Source: Deltaproteobacteria bacterium (GTDB lineage: Bacteria > Myxococcota > Polyangia > Haliangiales > Haliangiaceae). From it: a stretch of DNA of 9,148 bases. A program made the translations under genes and the position numbers. Below, one piece after another: positions 1 through 7,105 of the stretch. Location of the stretch: NCBI GenBank assembly GCA_018262455.1, contig JAGSPR010000277.1, positions 1 to 9,148 of the forward strand, in the 5' to 3' direction. The notes below the pieces were generated by a model that had not been told where the DNA came from, searched no databases, and saw only the letters and a list, made by a program, of their open reading frames with translations. Within the stretch, counting starts at the first letter, position 1. Each line of letters starts with the position of its first letter.

Positions 1-515
1 CGGGAGAATCCAAACTCCCGCTGGCACACCCGCGCCTGTGGCAAGCCGCCGATCGTCGCCGGGCTCGACGACCCGTGCGGCAGCGCCCCCGTGTACCAGC
101 TCGCGCGGGACACCCGCTCCATCCCGAGCTTGGCGTACCAGTCGCGTGCGCCGTGATTGCTGTCGAGGACGTCGAGGGAGAGTCGCGCGTGAGTCGGATG
201 CGCCAGCTGGTCGATCGCGTGCCGGAGGAGCCGTGTGCCCACGTGCTGCCCGCGGGCCGAGCCATCGACCGCGATGTAGTTGAGGAACAGGCAGTCCGGG
301 AGGATGCGCATCTCGATCGCACCACTCACGGGCTCGCCGGCGACGAAGAAGCGGGTATCGGGAGTCGTGTCGCGCGCCTCGATGGTCGCGGCGATGTAGC
401 GATCGATCCCCGAGCACCCGTAGATGAACGTCTCGATCACCGCTGGGTCGAACGGGGCTCGGATGATCGCGACGATCGCCGCCGCATCCCCTGGCTCGGC
501 CGCGCGGATCGTCAT
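1..515 (-). CDS. GNAT-family N-acetyltransferase, C-terminus cut by window edge
   Basis: Reading from the ATG at 515 leftward, the frame stays open to the window edge (171 codons, no stop), so the 3' end is missing. GNAT marks are visible. Residues 80-97 form the beta4/motif A stretch, with YIAVDGSARG then QHVGTRLL, the acetyl-CoA pyrophosphate loop of the Q/RxxGxG/A type. Residues 113-131 form motif B, LSLDVLDSN then ARDWYAKLGM, the usual N..A..lYeklGm signature. The catalytic fold is thus complete; only a tail after about residue 145 is open-ended. The start overlaps the stop of the upstream GT4-PGT gene as ATGA, so translation is probably coupled. In this context (4,6-dehydratase, PLP aminotransferase, PGT) it is the best candidate to acylate the 4-amino group of the nucleotide sugar. 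The Campylobacter enzyme for that step, PglD, is a left-handed beta-helix protein, while GNAT enzymes do the equivalent step in WecD and PseH. Fold call is firm; substrate is inferred. Confidence 0.88.
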   Translation of the reverse strand, partial: MTIRAAEPGDAAAIVAIIRAPFDPAVIETFIYGCSGIDRYIAATIEARDTTPDTRFFVAGEPVSGAIEMRILPDCLFLNYIAVDGSARGQHVGTRLLRHAIDQLAHPTHARLSLDVLDSNHGARDWYAKLGMERVSRASWYTGALPHGSSSPATIGGLPQARVCQREFGFS

Positions 516-2296
516 GCGGGTCGAGTCGCCGGGCTAGCCCGGCGCTCCTGATCGAGATCGCGCATGATCGACGTCGGATCGACCACCACGCCCTCGCGCC
601 GCACGACCAGGGCGAGCGTCGAGAGCAAGATCTCGAGATACAGCCGGACCGAGCGATGCTCGACGTACCAGACATCGAGGGCGAGCCGTCGATCCCAGGT
701 CACCTGGTTCCGGCCGTGAAGCTGTGCCCATCCGGTGACCCCGGGACGCACGTCATGGCGGTGGCGCTCGGCAGGCGAGTAGAATGGGAGATAGCGCATC
801 AGGAGTGGACGCGGGCCGACGAGGCTCATCTCGCCGCGCAGCACGTTGAACAGCTCCGGCAGCTCGTCGAGGCTCGTCCGCCGCATGAATGCCCCGAGAG
901 GCGTGATGCGATCTCGATCCGGCAGCAACTCCCCGCCGGGACCGCGCCGATCGGTCATCGTCCGGAACTTGTACATGCGGAAGGGTCGTTCACCGAGGCC
1001 CGGTCGCTCGTGCGAGAACAGGATCGGCCGTCCCATGTTGATCGCCACCGCGGCGGACAGCGCGGCGAGCGGCACAGCGGCCGTCGCGAGGATCGTCCCC
1101 GCACCGACGACGTCCAGGATCCGGGTGACCGCGCTCGCGCGGGCGTGCGCTTGGCGGATGAGCTCGCGATAGGTGGCGTGCAGCGCGTCCCAGATCAGCT
1201 CACGACGAAACGAGGAGCGCACGCGGTCCCTGCCAGCAGCTCCGTGCCGCTCGGCCAGGCGCGGATCCTCGATGTAGCGCTCGATCGCCGCCGCCAGCGC
1301 GGAGGCGTCCCGGGCGGGAACGAGCAGCCCGGTCGTCCCGTCCTCGATCGCATCGATGCACCCCGTGACGCGCGTGCCGACGACCGGCTTGCGCATGGCG
1401 GCAGCCTCGAGCGGAACGTTCGGGAACCCCTCCCGATACGTCGGCACGACGACGACATCGACCGCGGCGAACAGTGGCGGCGTCTCCCAGTCCCATCCGA
1501 TCCAGTGGATCCGCGGATCCTCGCGCAACGCCGCGAGGGCCTGGTCGGGCAGCGCATCACGCTCCTCGGCGCCGCCGGCGATCAGGAGATGGATGTTCGG
1601 GTGCGCGGCCGAGAGCTGTCGCCACGCGTCGAGGAGCTCGAGGATGCCCTTGTCGCGAACGAGGCGGCCGAAGAAGCCGATCACGAACGCGTCGTCAGGG
1701 ATCTGGTACGCCCGACGCTTCGCAGCGCGGACCTCGGGGGAGACACGCGCCGGATCGAAGCGACCGTCCGCATCGACACCCTGGCCGCTACCGCCGGCGA
1801 GGACGGTGATCTTGCTCTCCGAGCACAGTCGCTCGCGCACCGCGAGCTCGCGCAACGAGTGGCTCACGCTGATCACGCGATGTGCGGCCGCGCAGGTCAC
1901 GCGCTCGGTCCAGCGCAGCATCGTGCGGCGCCACCCGGTCGCGGTCTCGAGCGGCAGCCCCCGGAGGTGATAGATCCGCACCGGCGTGCCCGCGATCAGC
2001 CCCGCGAGCGAGCCGAGGAGACCGGCCTTCGGCGTGTGCGCGTGCACGATCATCGGCCGGAGCCGACGTAGATGCCCGACGAGCGTCCACAGCGCGCGCA
2101 GGTCGTCGAGCGGCGTGATCTTTCGCGACATCGGGACGGCCACGACCTCGACACCCTGCTGCGTGCCGAACTCGGCGAGCTCCGAGCCCGGAGACGAGAT
2201 CGCCGTGATCTCGAACCCGTTCGCCTTCATGATCGCGACCTGGCCCTTGAGGAAGCCAAGGGACTCCGGGACGGTCGTGATGTGGACGAGGCGCAT
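512..2296 (-). CDS. Bifunctional fusion: GT4 glycosyltransferase + PglC-like phosphoglycosyl transferase
   Basis: 594 residues with two enzymes in one chain. Residues 1-380 are a GT-B family 4 glycosyltransferase: FLKGQ near 15-19, HAHTPKAGLLG at 85-95, IYHLRGLPLETATGWRR around 108-124, donor-domain FFGRLVRDKG at 208-217, and the EX7E pair E289/E297 in REGFPNVPLE. This resembles the PglA-type GT4 group. Residues about 389-594 are a monotopic phosphoglycosyl transferase (bacterial sugar transferase family): one re-entrant membrane helix about 391-419 broken at P409, RPGLGERPF then MYKFRTM ending at 447, catalytic dyad D477-E478 in SLDELPELFNVL, SLVGPRP at 491-497, and RPGVTGWAQLHGRN at 517-530. 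By family, the C-terminal half moves a sugar-1-phosphate from a UDP-sugar to undecaprenyl phosphate at the inner membrane face, and the N-terminal half adds the next sugar. The ATG lies 2 bp after the aminotransferase TAG; the stop overlaps the next ATG. Both domains look intact. Sugar identities are not readable. Confidence 0.95.
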   Translation of the reverse strand: MRLVHITTVPESLGFLKGQVAIMKANGFEITAISSPGSELAEFGTQQGVEVVAVPMSRKITPLDDLRALWTLVGHLRRLRPMIVHAHTPKAGLLGSLAGLIAGTPVRIYHLRGLPLETATGWRRTMLRWTERVTCAAAHRVISVSHSLRELAVRERLCSESKITVLAGGSGQGVDADGRFDPARVSPEVRAAKRRAYQIPDDAFVIGFFGRLVRDKGILELLDAWRQLSAAHPNIHLLIAGGAEERDALPDQALAALREDPRIHWIGWDWETPPLFAAVDVVVVPTYREGFPNVPLEAAAMRKPVVGTRVTGCIDAIEDGTTGLLVPARDASALAAAIERYIEDPRLAERHGAAGRDRVRSSFRRELIWDALHATYRELIRQAHARASAVTRILDVVGAGTILATAAVPLAALSAAVAINMGRPILFSHERPGLGERPFRMYKFRTMTDRRGPGGELLPDRDRITPLGAFMRRTSLDELPELFNVLRGEMSLVGPRPLLMRYLPFYSPAERHRHDVRPGVTGWAQLHGRNQVTWDRRLALDVWYVEHRSVRLYLEILLSTLALVVRREGVVVDPTSIMRDLDQERRASPATRPA

Positions 2297-2298
2297 GT

Positions 2299-3417
2299 CT
2301 ATCGCCGCCGGATGATCTCGATGATGCGCGCCTGGTCACGCTCGAGGAGGTTCGAGCCACTCGGCAGGCAGATGCCGTCGCGAAACAGGCCCTCCGCGAC
2401 CGCGCCGCCGAGGATCCGGGTCCCGGCGAACACCGGCTGGAGGTGGAGAGGCTTCCACACGGGCCGCGCTTCGATGTCCGCGGCGGCGAGGCGATCGATC
2501 ACGCCATCCCGCGCTTCGCCGAACTGCGCGGTGTCGATCGTCGCGCAGCTGAGCCAGAAGGTCGATCGACCGAACCCGGCCTCCGGCATGAACTGCCAGC
2601 CCGGCAGCCCGGCGAGCGCCTCGCGATAGCGGCGATTGATCGCCCGTCGAACCTCGACCCGGCGATCGAGGTCGGCGAGCTGCGCGCGCCCCATCGCGGC
2701 GAGCAGGTTCGAGAGGCGATAGTTGTATCCGATCGTCGCGTGCTCGTAGTGCCGTGCGGGTTCGCGCGCCTGCGTCGCGAGGTGTCGCGCGCGCAGGATC
2801 TGCTTCTCGTTCTTGCCGAGGAGCATGCCTCCGCCGGAGGTCGTGATGATCTTGTTCCCGTTGAAGGACAGGATCGAGAGATCGCCGAGCGAGCCGGCCG
2901 GCCGGCCACCATACGTCGCGCCGAGGGCCTCGGCGGCATCCTCGATCAGGACGACGGCGTGCCGTCGGCATGCCGCGGCGATCGGGCCCATGTCCGCGCA
3001 TTGCCCGTAGAGATCGACCGCGATCACTGCCTTCGGCAGCCGCCCGCGGCGCGCGGCCGCATCGAGCTCCTCGGCGAGCAGCGCGGCATCGAGGTTCCAG
3101 CTCGCGGCATCACTGTCGATGAACACCGGCGTCGCGCCGGTATAGACGATCGCGTTCGCCGTCGCCGCGAAGGTCAGCGTCGACGTCCAGACCTCGTCGC
3201 CAGGGCCGACGTCATTGACCAGCAGCGCGAGGTGGAGTGCGGCGGTCCCGCTCGAGAGCGCGACGGCGAACGGCATGTCGACGCGAGCTCGAACGTCGGC
3301 CTCGAACGCGTCGACCTCGGGGCCGAGCGGCGCGATCCACCCGGACGCGATCGCGTCGCCAATGCGACCGATCTCGTTGCCCGTCAGATCAGGCGGCGAG
3401 AGATAGATCCGCGACAT
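2299..3417 (-). CDS. DegT/DnrJ/EryC1 PLP-dependent nucleotide-sugar aminotransferase (PglE-like)
   Basis: 372 residues, the usual size of the family. It should transfer an amino group, normally from glutamate, to the keto carbon of a UDP-4-keto-6-deoxy-HexNAc in the cytoplasm. Visible marks: GWIAPLGPEVDAFE near 26-39; SSGTAALHLAL at 55-65 (phosphate-binding turn); LIEDAAEALGA at 157-167, where D160 would contact the PLP ring nitrogen; and SFNGNKIITTSGGGM at 184-198 with K189 as the Schiff-base lysine. This last motif is the version found in PglE/LegC-type C4 aminotransferases. GYNYRLSNLLAAMGRAQL at 230-247 and RPVWKPLHLQPVF at 318-330 are also family-typical. The frame is open far upstream of 3417, but homology starts at MSRIYLSPPD, and this ATG overlaps the dehydratase stop as TGATG, so 3417 is taken as the start. 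It sits between the enzyme that makes its likely substrate and the one that uses its product. A 3-amino role (WbpE-like) is less likely because no C3 oxidase is seen. Confidence 0.95.
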   Translation of the reverse strand: MSRIYLSPPDLTGNEIGRIGDAIASGWIAPLGPEVDAFEADVRARVDMPFAVALSSGTAALHLALLVNDVGPGDEVWTSTLTFAATANAIVYTGATPVFIDSDAASWNLDAALLAEELDAAARRGRLPKAVIAVDLYGQCADMGPIAAACRRHAVVLIEDAAEALGATYGGRPAGSLGDLSILSFNGNKIITTSGGGMLLGKNEKQILRARHLATQAREPARHYEHATIGYNYRLSNLLAAMGRAQLADLDRRVEVRRAINRRYREALAGLPGWQFMPEAGFGRSTFWLSCATIDTAQFGEARDGVIDRLAAADIEARPVWKPLHLQPVFAGTRILGGAVAEGLFRDGICLPSGSNLLERDQARIIEIIRRR

Positions 3418-5369
3418 CAGGAGGCCGCGATGACGGGTTGCGCTCCGGATGCGTCTTTCCGCACCTTCGGGAACTCCGGCTGCGCGCTCGTGGACTCCTC
3501 GGGCGGGGTGACCACGGGCGCGGGCGCCAGCAGGCTCTCTCCGCCGTACTCGGGGACCACGACCCGGAGTGCGCGGCGGATCTGATCTCCATCGTTCGTG
3601 TTGCTCAGGGTCAGCAGGTCGAGGAGCCTGCGCTCCGCGTCGGCGAGCACGCTCGCCGGGATCCTGCCGATGAAGATCTTGGGGTGCTTGGTCTTGTCCG
3701 CGTGCTCCCCGTCGGTCGAGAGCTCCTCGAACAGCTTCTCGCCCGGCCGCATGCCCGTGAACTCGATGGCGATCTCGTCCGAGCGAAAGCCCGAGAGCGA
3801 GATCAGATCGCGTGCGAGGTCGACGATCCGCACCGGCTCGCCCATGTCGAGGATGAAGATCTCTCCGCCCTGGCCCATCGCGCCGGCCTGAAGCACGAGC
3901 TGTGTCGCCTCCGGGATCGTCATGAAGTAGCGGCGCATGTCGGGGTGCGTGACCTTGATCGGACCACCGCGCGAGATCTGCTCCTTGAAGATCGGGATCA
4001 CGGAGCCATTCGATCCGAGGACGTTGCCGAACCGCACCGTGAGGAAGCGCGTCGCGCTGTGCTGTGCGAGTGCCTGGACGTAGATCTCGGCGACGCGCTT
4101 CGTCGCCCCCATGACCGACGTCGGATTGACGGCCTTGTCGGTGGAGATCATGACGAACCGCTCGACCTGGAAGCGATTGGCGAGGTCCGCCATCGCCTTG
4201 GTGCCGCCGACGTTGTTCTTGATCGCCTCGCCGGGGTTCTCCTCCATCAGCGGCACGTGCTTGTGCGCGGCCGCGTGGAACACGCACGCCGGTCGGTGCA
4301 CTGCGAAGACGTGCTCCATCCGATGCGAGTCGGTGACATCCGCGATCTGCGGGACGATCGTGAGCTCGGGGAACGTCGCGATCAGCTCGCGATGGATCTC
4401 GAACAGCGCATTCTCGAAGCGCTCGACGAGAAGGAGCTTCTTGGGATGGAAGCGGCAGACCTGACGGCTGAGCTCGGATCCGATGCTACCGCCGGCGCCC
4501 GTGACCATCACGACGGCGTCGCGGATCGATTCGCCGATCTGCAGATCATCGAGCTGCACGGGCGCACGTCCCAGCAAGTCCTCGATCGCGACTTGCCGGA
4601 TCCGCGAGAGGTTGACGCGGTCTCCGACGATCTCGTGAACTCCCGGGATGATCTTCGCCTCGAGCCCGACGTCGCGGCACAGGTGGACGATGCGGCGGAT
4701 ATCGGTTCCCGACGCGGCGATCGTGATCAACGCCCGCGTCGCGTGCTTGCGCTCCGCGATCCTTCCGAGGTCCGCGGTCGTGCCGAGCACGGTGAGTCCG
4801 CCGATCTCGAGCCCGTGCTTGCGGACGTCATCGTCGAGGAAGCCCACGGCCTGCAGGCCGAGATCCGGTCGCGCCGCGAGCTCTCGTGCCACGATGACGC
4901 CGGCCTGTCCCGCGCCGATCAGGAGGACGCGGGTGAGCTCGCGCTCGCCGGTCCGCTGCTTCCTCGATTGCATCTCGACGTAGACCCGGCGCGTGGCGCG
5001 CATCCCGACGAGGCCGACGAAGCCGAGGAAGCAATTCGCGAGCAGGACGCCGAACGGAAGCAGGAACAGGTCGACCGAGCCGCTGAGCCCGAGCCGCACC
5101 ACGACGAGGACCAACGACGAGATCCCGGTCGCGATCGCGATCCGGACGGTCTCGCGGATGCTGACGTAGCGCCACGAGAACCGCGGCACGCCCACGATCA
5201 TGAGCGCTGCGAGCTCCACGACGAGGACATAGGGCCAGCCGACGATCACGTGCGTCAGCCACGAATCGGGGATCTGGAACTCGAAGCGGATCAGATACGC
5301 GAGCCAGTACGCGATCGACAGGACGGCGAGGTCGAGCGTGATCTGGGCGGCTCTGCGGAAATGGCGCAT
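3417..5369 (-). CDS. Membrane-bound nucleotide-sugar 4,6-dehydratase, PglF/WbpM/CapD class
   Basis: 650 residues. N-terminal membrane region with about four hydrophobic segments (roughly 10-27, 41-60, 76-92, 101-122). A first Rossmann-like domain follows, with VLLIGAGQAG at 148-157, then the catalytic extended SDR domain with VTGAGGSIGSEL at 289-300 (NAD-binding loop). Further family marks are AAAHKHVPLMEENP at 366-379, ISTDKAVNPTSVMGATK at 408-424, RFGNVLGSNGSVIPIF at 446-461 and THPDMRRYFMTIPEA at 474-488. The usual YxxxK tyrosine is a methionine here (M420, K424), as in PglF and WbpM, with D411-K412 in the place of the active-site Asp-Lys pair; this argues for the retaining membrane class and against the soluble PseB/FlaA1 type. 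Expected reaction: UDP-GlcNAc (or similar) to its 4-keto-6-deoxy derivative. A tail from about 605 to 650 is rich in Pro, Ala and Ser and lies beyond the conserved fold. The start MRHFRRAAQITLDL fits the family; no strong ribosome-binding site precedes it. Confidence 0.96.
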   Translation of the reverse strand: MRHFRRAAQITLDLAVLSIAYWLAYLIRFEFQIPDSWLTHVIVGWPYVLVVELAALMIVGVPRFSWRYVSIRETVRIAIATGISSLVLVVVRLGLSGSVDLFLLPFGVLLANCFLGFVGLVGMRATRRVYVEMQSRKQRTGERELTRVLLIGAGQAGVIVARELAARPDLGLQAVGFLDDDVRKHGLEIGGLTVLGTTADLGRIAERKHATRALITIAASGTDIRRIVHLCRDVGLEAKIIPGVHEIVGDRVNLSRIRQVAIEDLLGRAPVQLDDLQIGESIRDAVVMVTGAGGSIGSELSRQVCRFHPKKLLLVERFENALFEIHRELIATFPELTIVPQIADVTDSHRMEHVFAVHRPACVFHAAAHKHVPLMEENPGEAIKNNVGGTKAMADLANRFQVERFVMISTDKAVNPTSVMGATKRVAEIYVQALAQHSATRFLTVRFGNVLGSNGSVIPIFKEQISRGGPIKVTHPDMRRYFMTIPEATQLVLQAGAMGQGGEIFILDMGEPVRIVDLARDLISLSGFRSDEIAIEFTGMRPGEKLFEELSTDGEHADKTKHPKIFIGRIPASVLADAERRLLDLLTLSNTNDGDQIRRALRVVVPEYGGESLLAPAPVVTPPEESTSAQPEFPKVRKDASGAQPVIAAS

Positions 5370-5516
5370 CGGATGCTCGGGATTAGTGAGCCAGGGGAGG
5401 GCGGGCGTTCACGTCGGAGGGCGCGGACCTTAACATACGGGCGCGCGATCTCATCCCGTTTTCTGGAGCGTAACCGGCCGAGATCGCGAGGCTTTACGCC
5501 CCGTCATCGTGAGATG
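5370..5516 (-). promoter_or_regulatory. 147-bp gap upstream of the dehydratase; possible internal promoter
   Basis: This is the only real break in the minus-strand run, between the flippase stop and the dehydratase ATG. Read on the minus strand it contains one AT-richer patch, CGTATGTTAAGG, whose TATGTT (plus-strand 5432-5437) could serve as a -10 box, but nothing resembling TTGACA lies 16-18 bp upstream. No GC-rich hairpin followed by a T-run was found after the flippase stop; the only inverted repeat noted is gcgtaa/ttacgc with a 20-base loop, which is too weak for a terminator. Read-through from the flippase or a separate promoter are both possible. Nothing coding is seen here. Confidence 0.2.
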
Positions 5517-7022
5517 TCAGGGAGGCGGTGGGGGCGGCCGGAGCCGAACGACTTCCGAACGTAGCCACTCGAAGTCGCCGTTCGCGCGCCGCAGCCAGAT
5601 CCACAGCACGCCGAGGCAGACGGTTACCGCGGACACGCCCACGATCACGAGGATCAGCCAGGCGGGGAGCTCCGCGTGGCGCAACGCTTGCGCGAGCGGC
5701 CAGGCGACCACCACCACGATGGCTGCGAGGACCAGGCCGGGCCCGTGCGCCGCGAGCCACGAGCCACTCCGGAGCTTCGAGGCACGCAGCGCGAGCATCG
5801 AGGTATGCACGCTGACGACCGTGATCGCGATCGCAGTCGACGTGGCGATGCCGACGATGCCCCACTGGATCGAGATCGCACCGCCGCCGATCACGAACAC
5901 GGTGTAGACGGCCATCGCGACGGCGATGCCGCGGACCCCGCCTGCCGCCTGCGTCACGATCGCCGCGCCCTTCTGACTGGTGCGCAAGAAGATCGTTGTC
6001 GCGAGGATCTGGAACGGCAGCACGGCCTCGCCCCACTGGGTCCCCATCAGGACGCGGATCGCCTCGGGGGCCACGATGATCACGGCCGCGCTCGCGGGTA
6101 GCAGCAGCAGTGCACTGGCGAACATCACGCGGCGAAACGACATCGCGAGCCGCTCGGGATCGTCCTGCAGGCGCGAGAACGCCGGAAACAACACGTTTCC
6201 GACGATCGCGTCGAAGATCAGCGACGGAAACCGGATCAGATCGTAGGCCCGCGTGTAGTAGCCGAGGTCGCGCGCGCCGAGCGCTCCACCGACGATGAAG
6301 TTGTCGCCGTAGGTCGCACCGATCGCGAAGATCTGACCGATCGTCTGCCAGCCGCCGAACGAAAGCAGCTCCTTCAGGCGGCTGCGCTCGATGCGGAGCG
6401 AGACGCGCGGCGGTCGCAACCGGAGATAGAGCCCTGTCGAGAGGACCTCTTCGACGGTGTAGCCGGCGACCAGGGCCCACGGGCCGGCGCCGTAGATCGC
6501 CGTCACCATGGCGACGATCGAGCCGATCGTGAACGATGCGGCGTCGATGATCGCGATCGCGCGAAAGTTCATCTCGCGCTGGCACATCATCCGCGAGGTC
6601 GTCGCGACGCTGCGGATCGCGAACAGCAACGCGAGGGCGCGGATCACGTTGACCGAGTCGAGGATCCCCCACAGCTCGCCGATCAGCGGTGCGGTGATGA
6701 ACAGCGCGGCGGACAGGAATGCCCCGATGTACGTCGACATCGCGAACACCGTCGTGAGGTGCTCGGGGGCGAGATCCTTGCGCTGAACGAGTGCGGGACC
6801 GAGCCCGATGTCGCGGATCCCGAACACCACGACGTTGACGAGCACCGCCGCCGCCACGATGCCGAAGTCGTGCGAGGACAGCACGCGGCCGAGCACCGCG
6901 AGGACCACGACGCGCATGCCGTTGGTCACGACGGCGCCCCCGAAATTCCACGAAATCCCGCGCCGGGTCCGGGTTCCGACCTGTTCGGCGGACGGGGATT
7001 TGTCTTGTTGTTCCGGTGGCAT
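5517..7022 (-). CDS. Wzx-type oligosaccharide flippase (MOP superfamily, WzxC-like)
   Basis: 501 residues with long hydrophobic segments spread over the whole length (for example 26-46, 53-70, 96-119, 126-140, 157-175, 181-200, 300-318, 366-383, 386-408, 428-446, 453-476), as expected for the 12-14-helix MOP fold. The N-terminal pattern GRVLSSHDFGIVA then DIGLGPALVQRKDL around 45-84 is typical of Wzx/WzxC polysaccharide transporters (Polysacc_synt families). It should move the undecaprenyl-linked glycan across the inner membrane, which fits neighbours that build a lipid-linked sugar. The start chosen is the ATG at 7022 (MPPEQQDKSP). The frame can extend to a TTG at 7052 directly after an in-frame stop, giving 511 residues, but neither start has a clear ribosome-binding site. 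The C-terminus ends in six consecutive prolines after a cytoplasmic basic segment. It is divergently oriented to the gene at 7106. Confidence 0.93.
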   Translation of the reverse strand: MPPEQQDKSPSAEQVGTRTRRGISWNFGGAVVTNGMRVVVLAVLGRVLSSHDFGIVAAAVLVNVVVFGIRDIGLGPALVQRKDLAPEHLTTVFAMSTYIGAFLSAALFITAPLIGELWGILDSVNVIRALALLFAIRSVATTSRMMCQREMNFRAIAIIDAASFTIGSIVAMVTAIYGAGPWALVAGYTVEEVLSTGLYLRLRPPRVSLRIERSRLKELLSFGGWQTIGQIFAIGATYGDNFIVGGALGARDLGYYTRAYDLIRFPSLIFDAIVGNVLFPAFSRLQDDPERLAMSFRRVMFASALLLLPASAAVIIVAPEAIRVLMGTQWGEAVLPFQILATTIFLRTSQKGAAIVTQAAGGVRGIAVAMAVYTVFVIGGGAISIQWGIVGIATSTAIAITVVSVHTSMLALRASKLRSGSWLAAHGPGLVLAAIVVVVAWPLAQALRHAELPAWLILVIVGVSAVTVCLGVLWIWLRRANGDFEWLRSEVVRLRPPPPPP

Positions 7023-7105
7023 ACCGCCGGGGGCGAAGGAATCGTTACGCAATCACACTCGGTCTTGGACGTGGTACAGGGTGTCGGCCACTAACTCAAG
7101 GCTCT
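7023..7105. promoter_or_regulatory. Divergent intergenic region with likely promoters for both operons
   Basis: Only 83 bp separate the flippase ATG (minus) from the nucleotidyltransferase ATG (plus), so both leftward and rightward promoters should lie here or overlap the gene ends. For the leftward operon, TTGAGT (plus-strand 7094-7099) and TACCAC (7071-7076) are spaced by 17 bp, a weak sigma-70-like match that would start transcription near 7064. For the rightward operon, TTGGAC near 7065-7070 is a poor -35 candidate without a convincing -10. AAGG at 7098-7101, 4 bases before the ATG, is a short-spaced ribosome-binding site for the plus-strand gene. The location is well supported; the exact boxes are not. 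Confidence 0.35.

Noticed and set aside
656..2071. 471-codon open frame on the plus strand opposite the GT4-PGT gene
   Set aside because: Antisense shadow with charged low-complexity composition; the minus-strand gene explains the region fully.
2443..3585. 380-codon open frame on the plus strand opposite the aminotransferase
   Set aside because: Shadow of the aminotransferase frame, with no motif and no ribosome-binding site of note.
3418..4287. Upstream extension of the aminotransferase frame on the minus strand
   Set aside because: This part lies out of frame within the dehydratase and translates to Arg/Ala/Gly-rich sequence. Family homology starts exactly at the ATG at 3417.
5471..5502. 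Inverted repeat gcgtaa/ttacgc downstream of the flippase, considered as a terminator
   Set aside because: Arms of only 6 bp, a 20-base loop and no T-run; not a credible intrinsic terminator.
3237..5564. 775-codon open frame on the plus strand opposite the dehydratase
   Set aside because: It is antisense to a gene with clear family motifs. Its translation is dominated by Arg, Asp, Glu and His with no recognisable domain, as expected from GC-rich codon bias on the other strand.
5131..6560. Repeated GCGATCGC/GATCGCGATC-like octamers (for example near 5131, 5822 and 6550), considered as a HIP1-like repeat
   Set aside because: They fall where Ile-Ala or Asp-Arg codon pairs (ATC GCG, GCG ATC) occur and vary at the edges; codon preference in a GC-rich genome explains them. 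An octamer count against a shuffled-codon model would settle it.
5494..6951. 485-codon alternative frame on the minus strand across the flippase
   Set aside because: Arg/Asp-rich translation without hydrophobic segments; the frame of 5517-7022 encodes the membrane protein.
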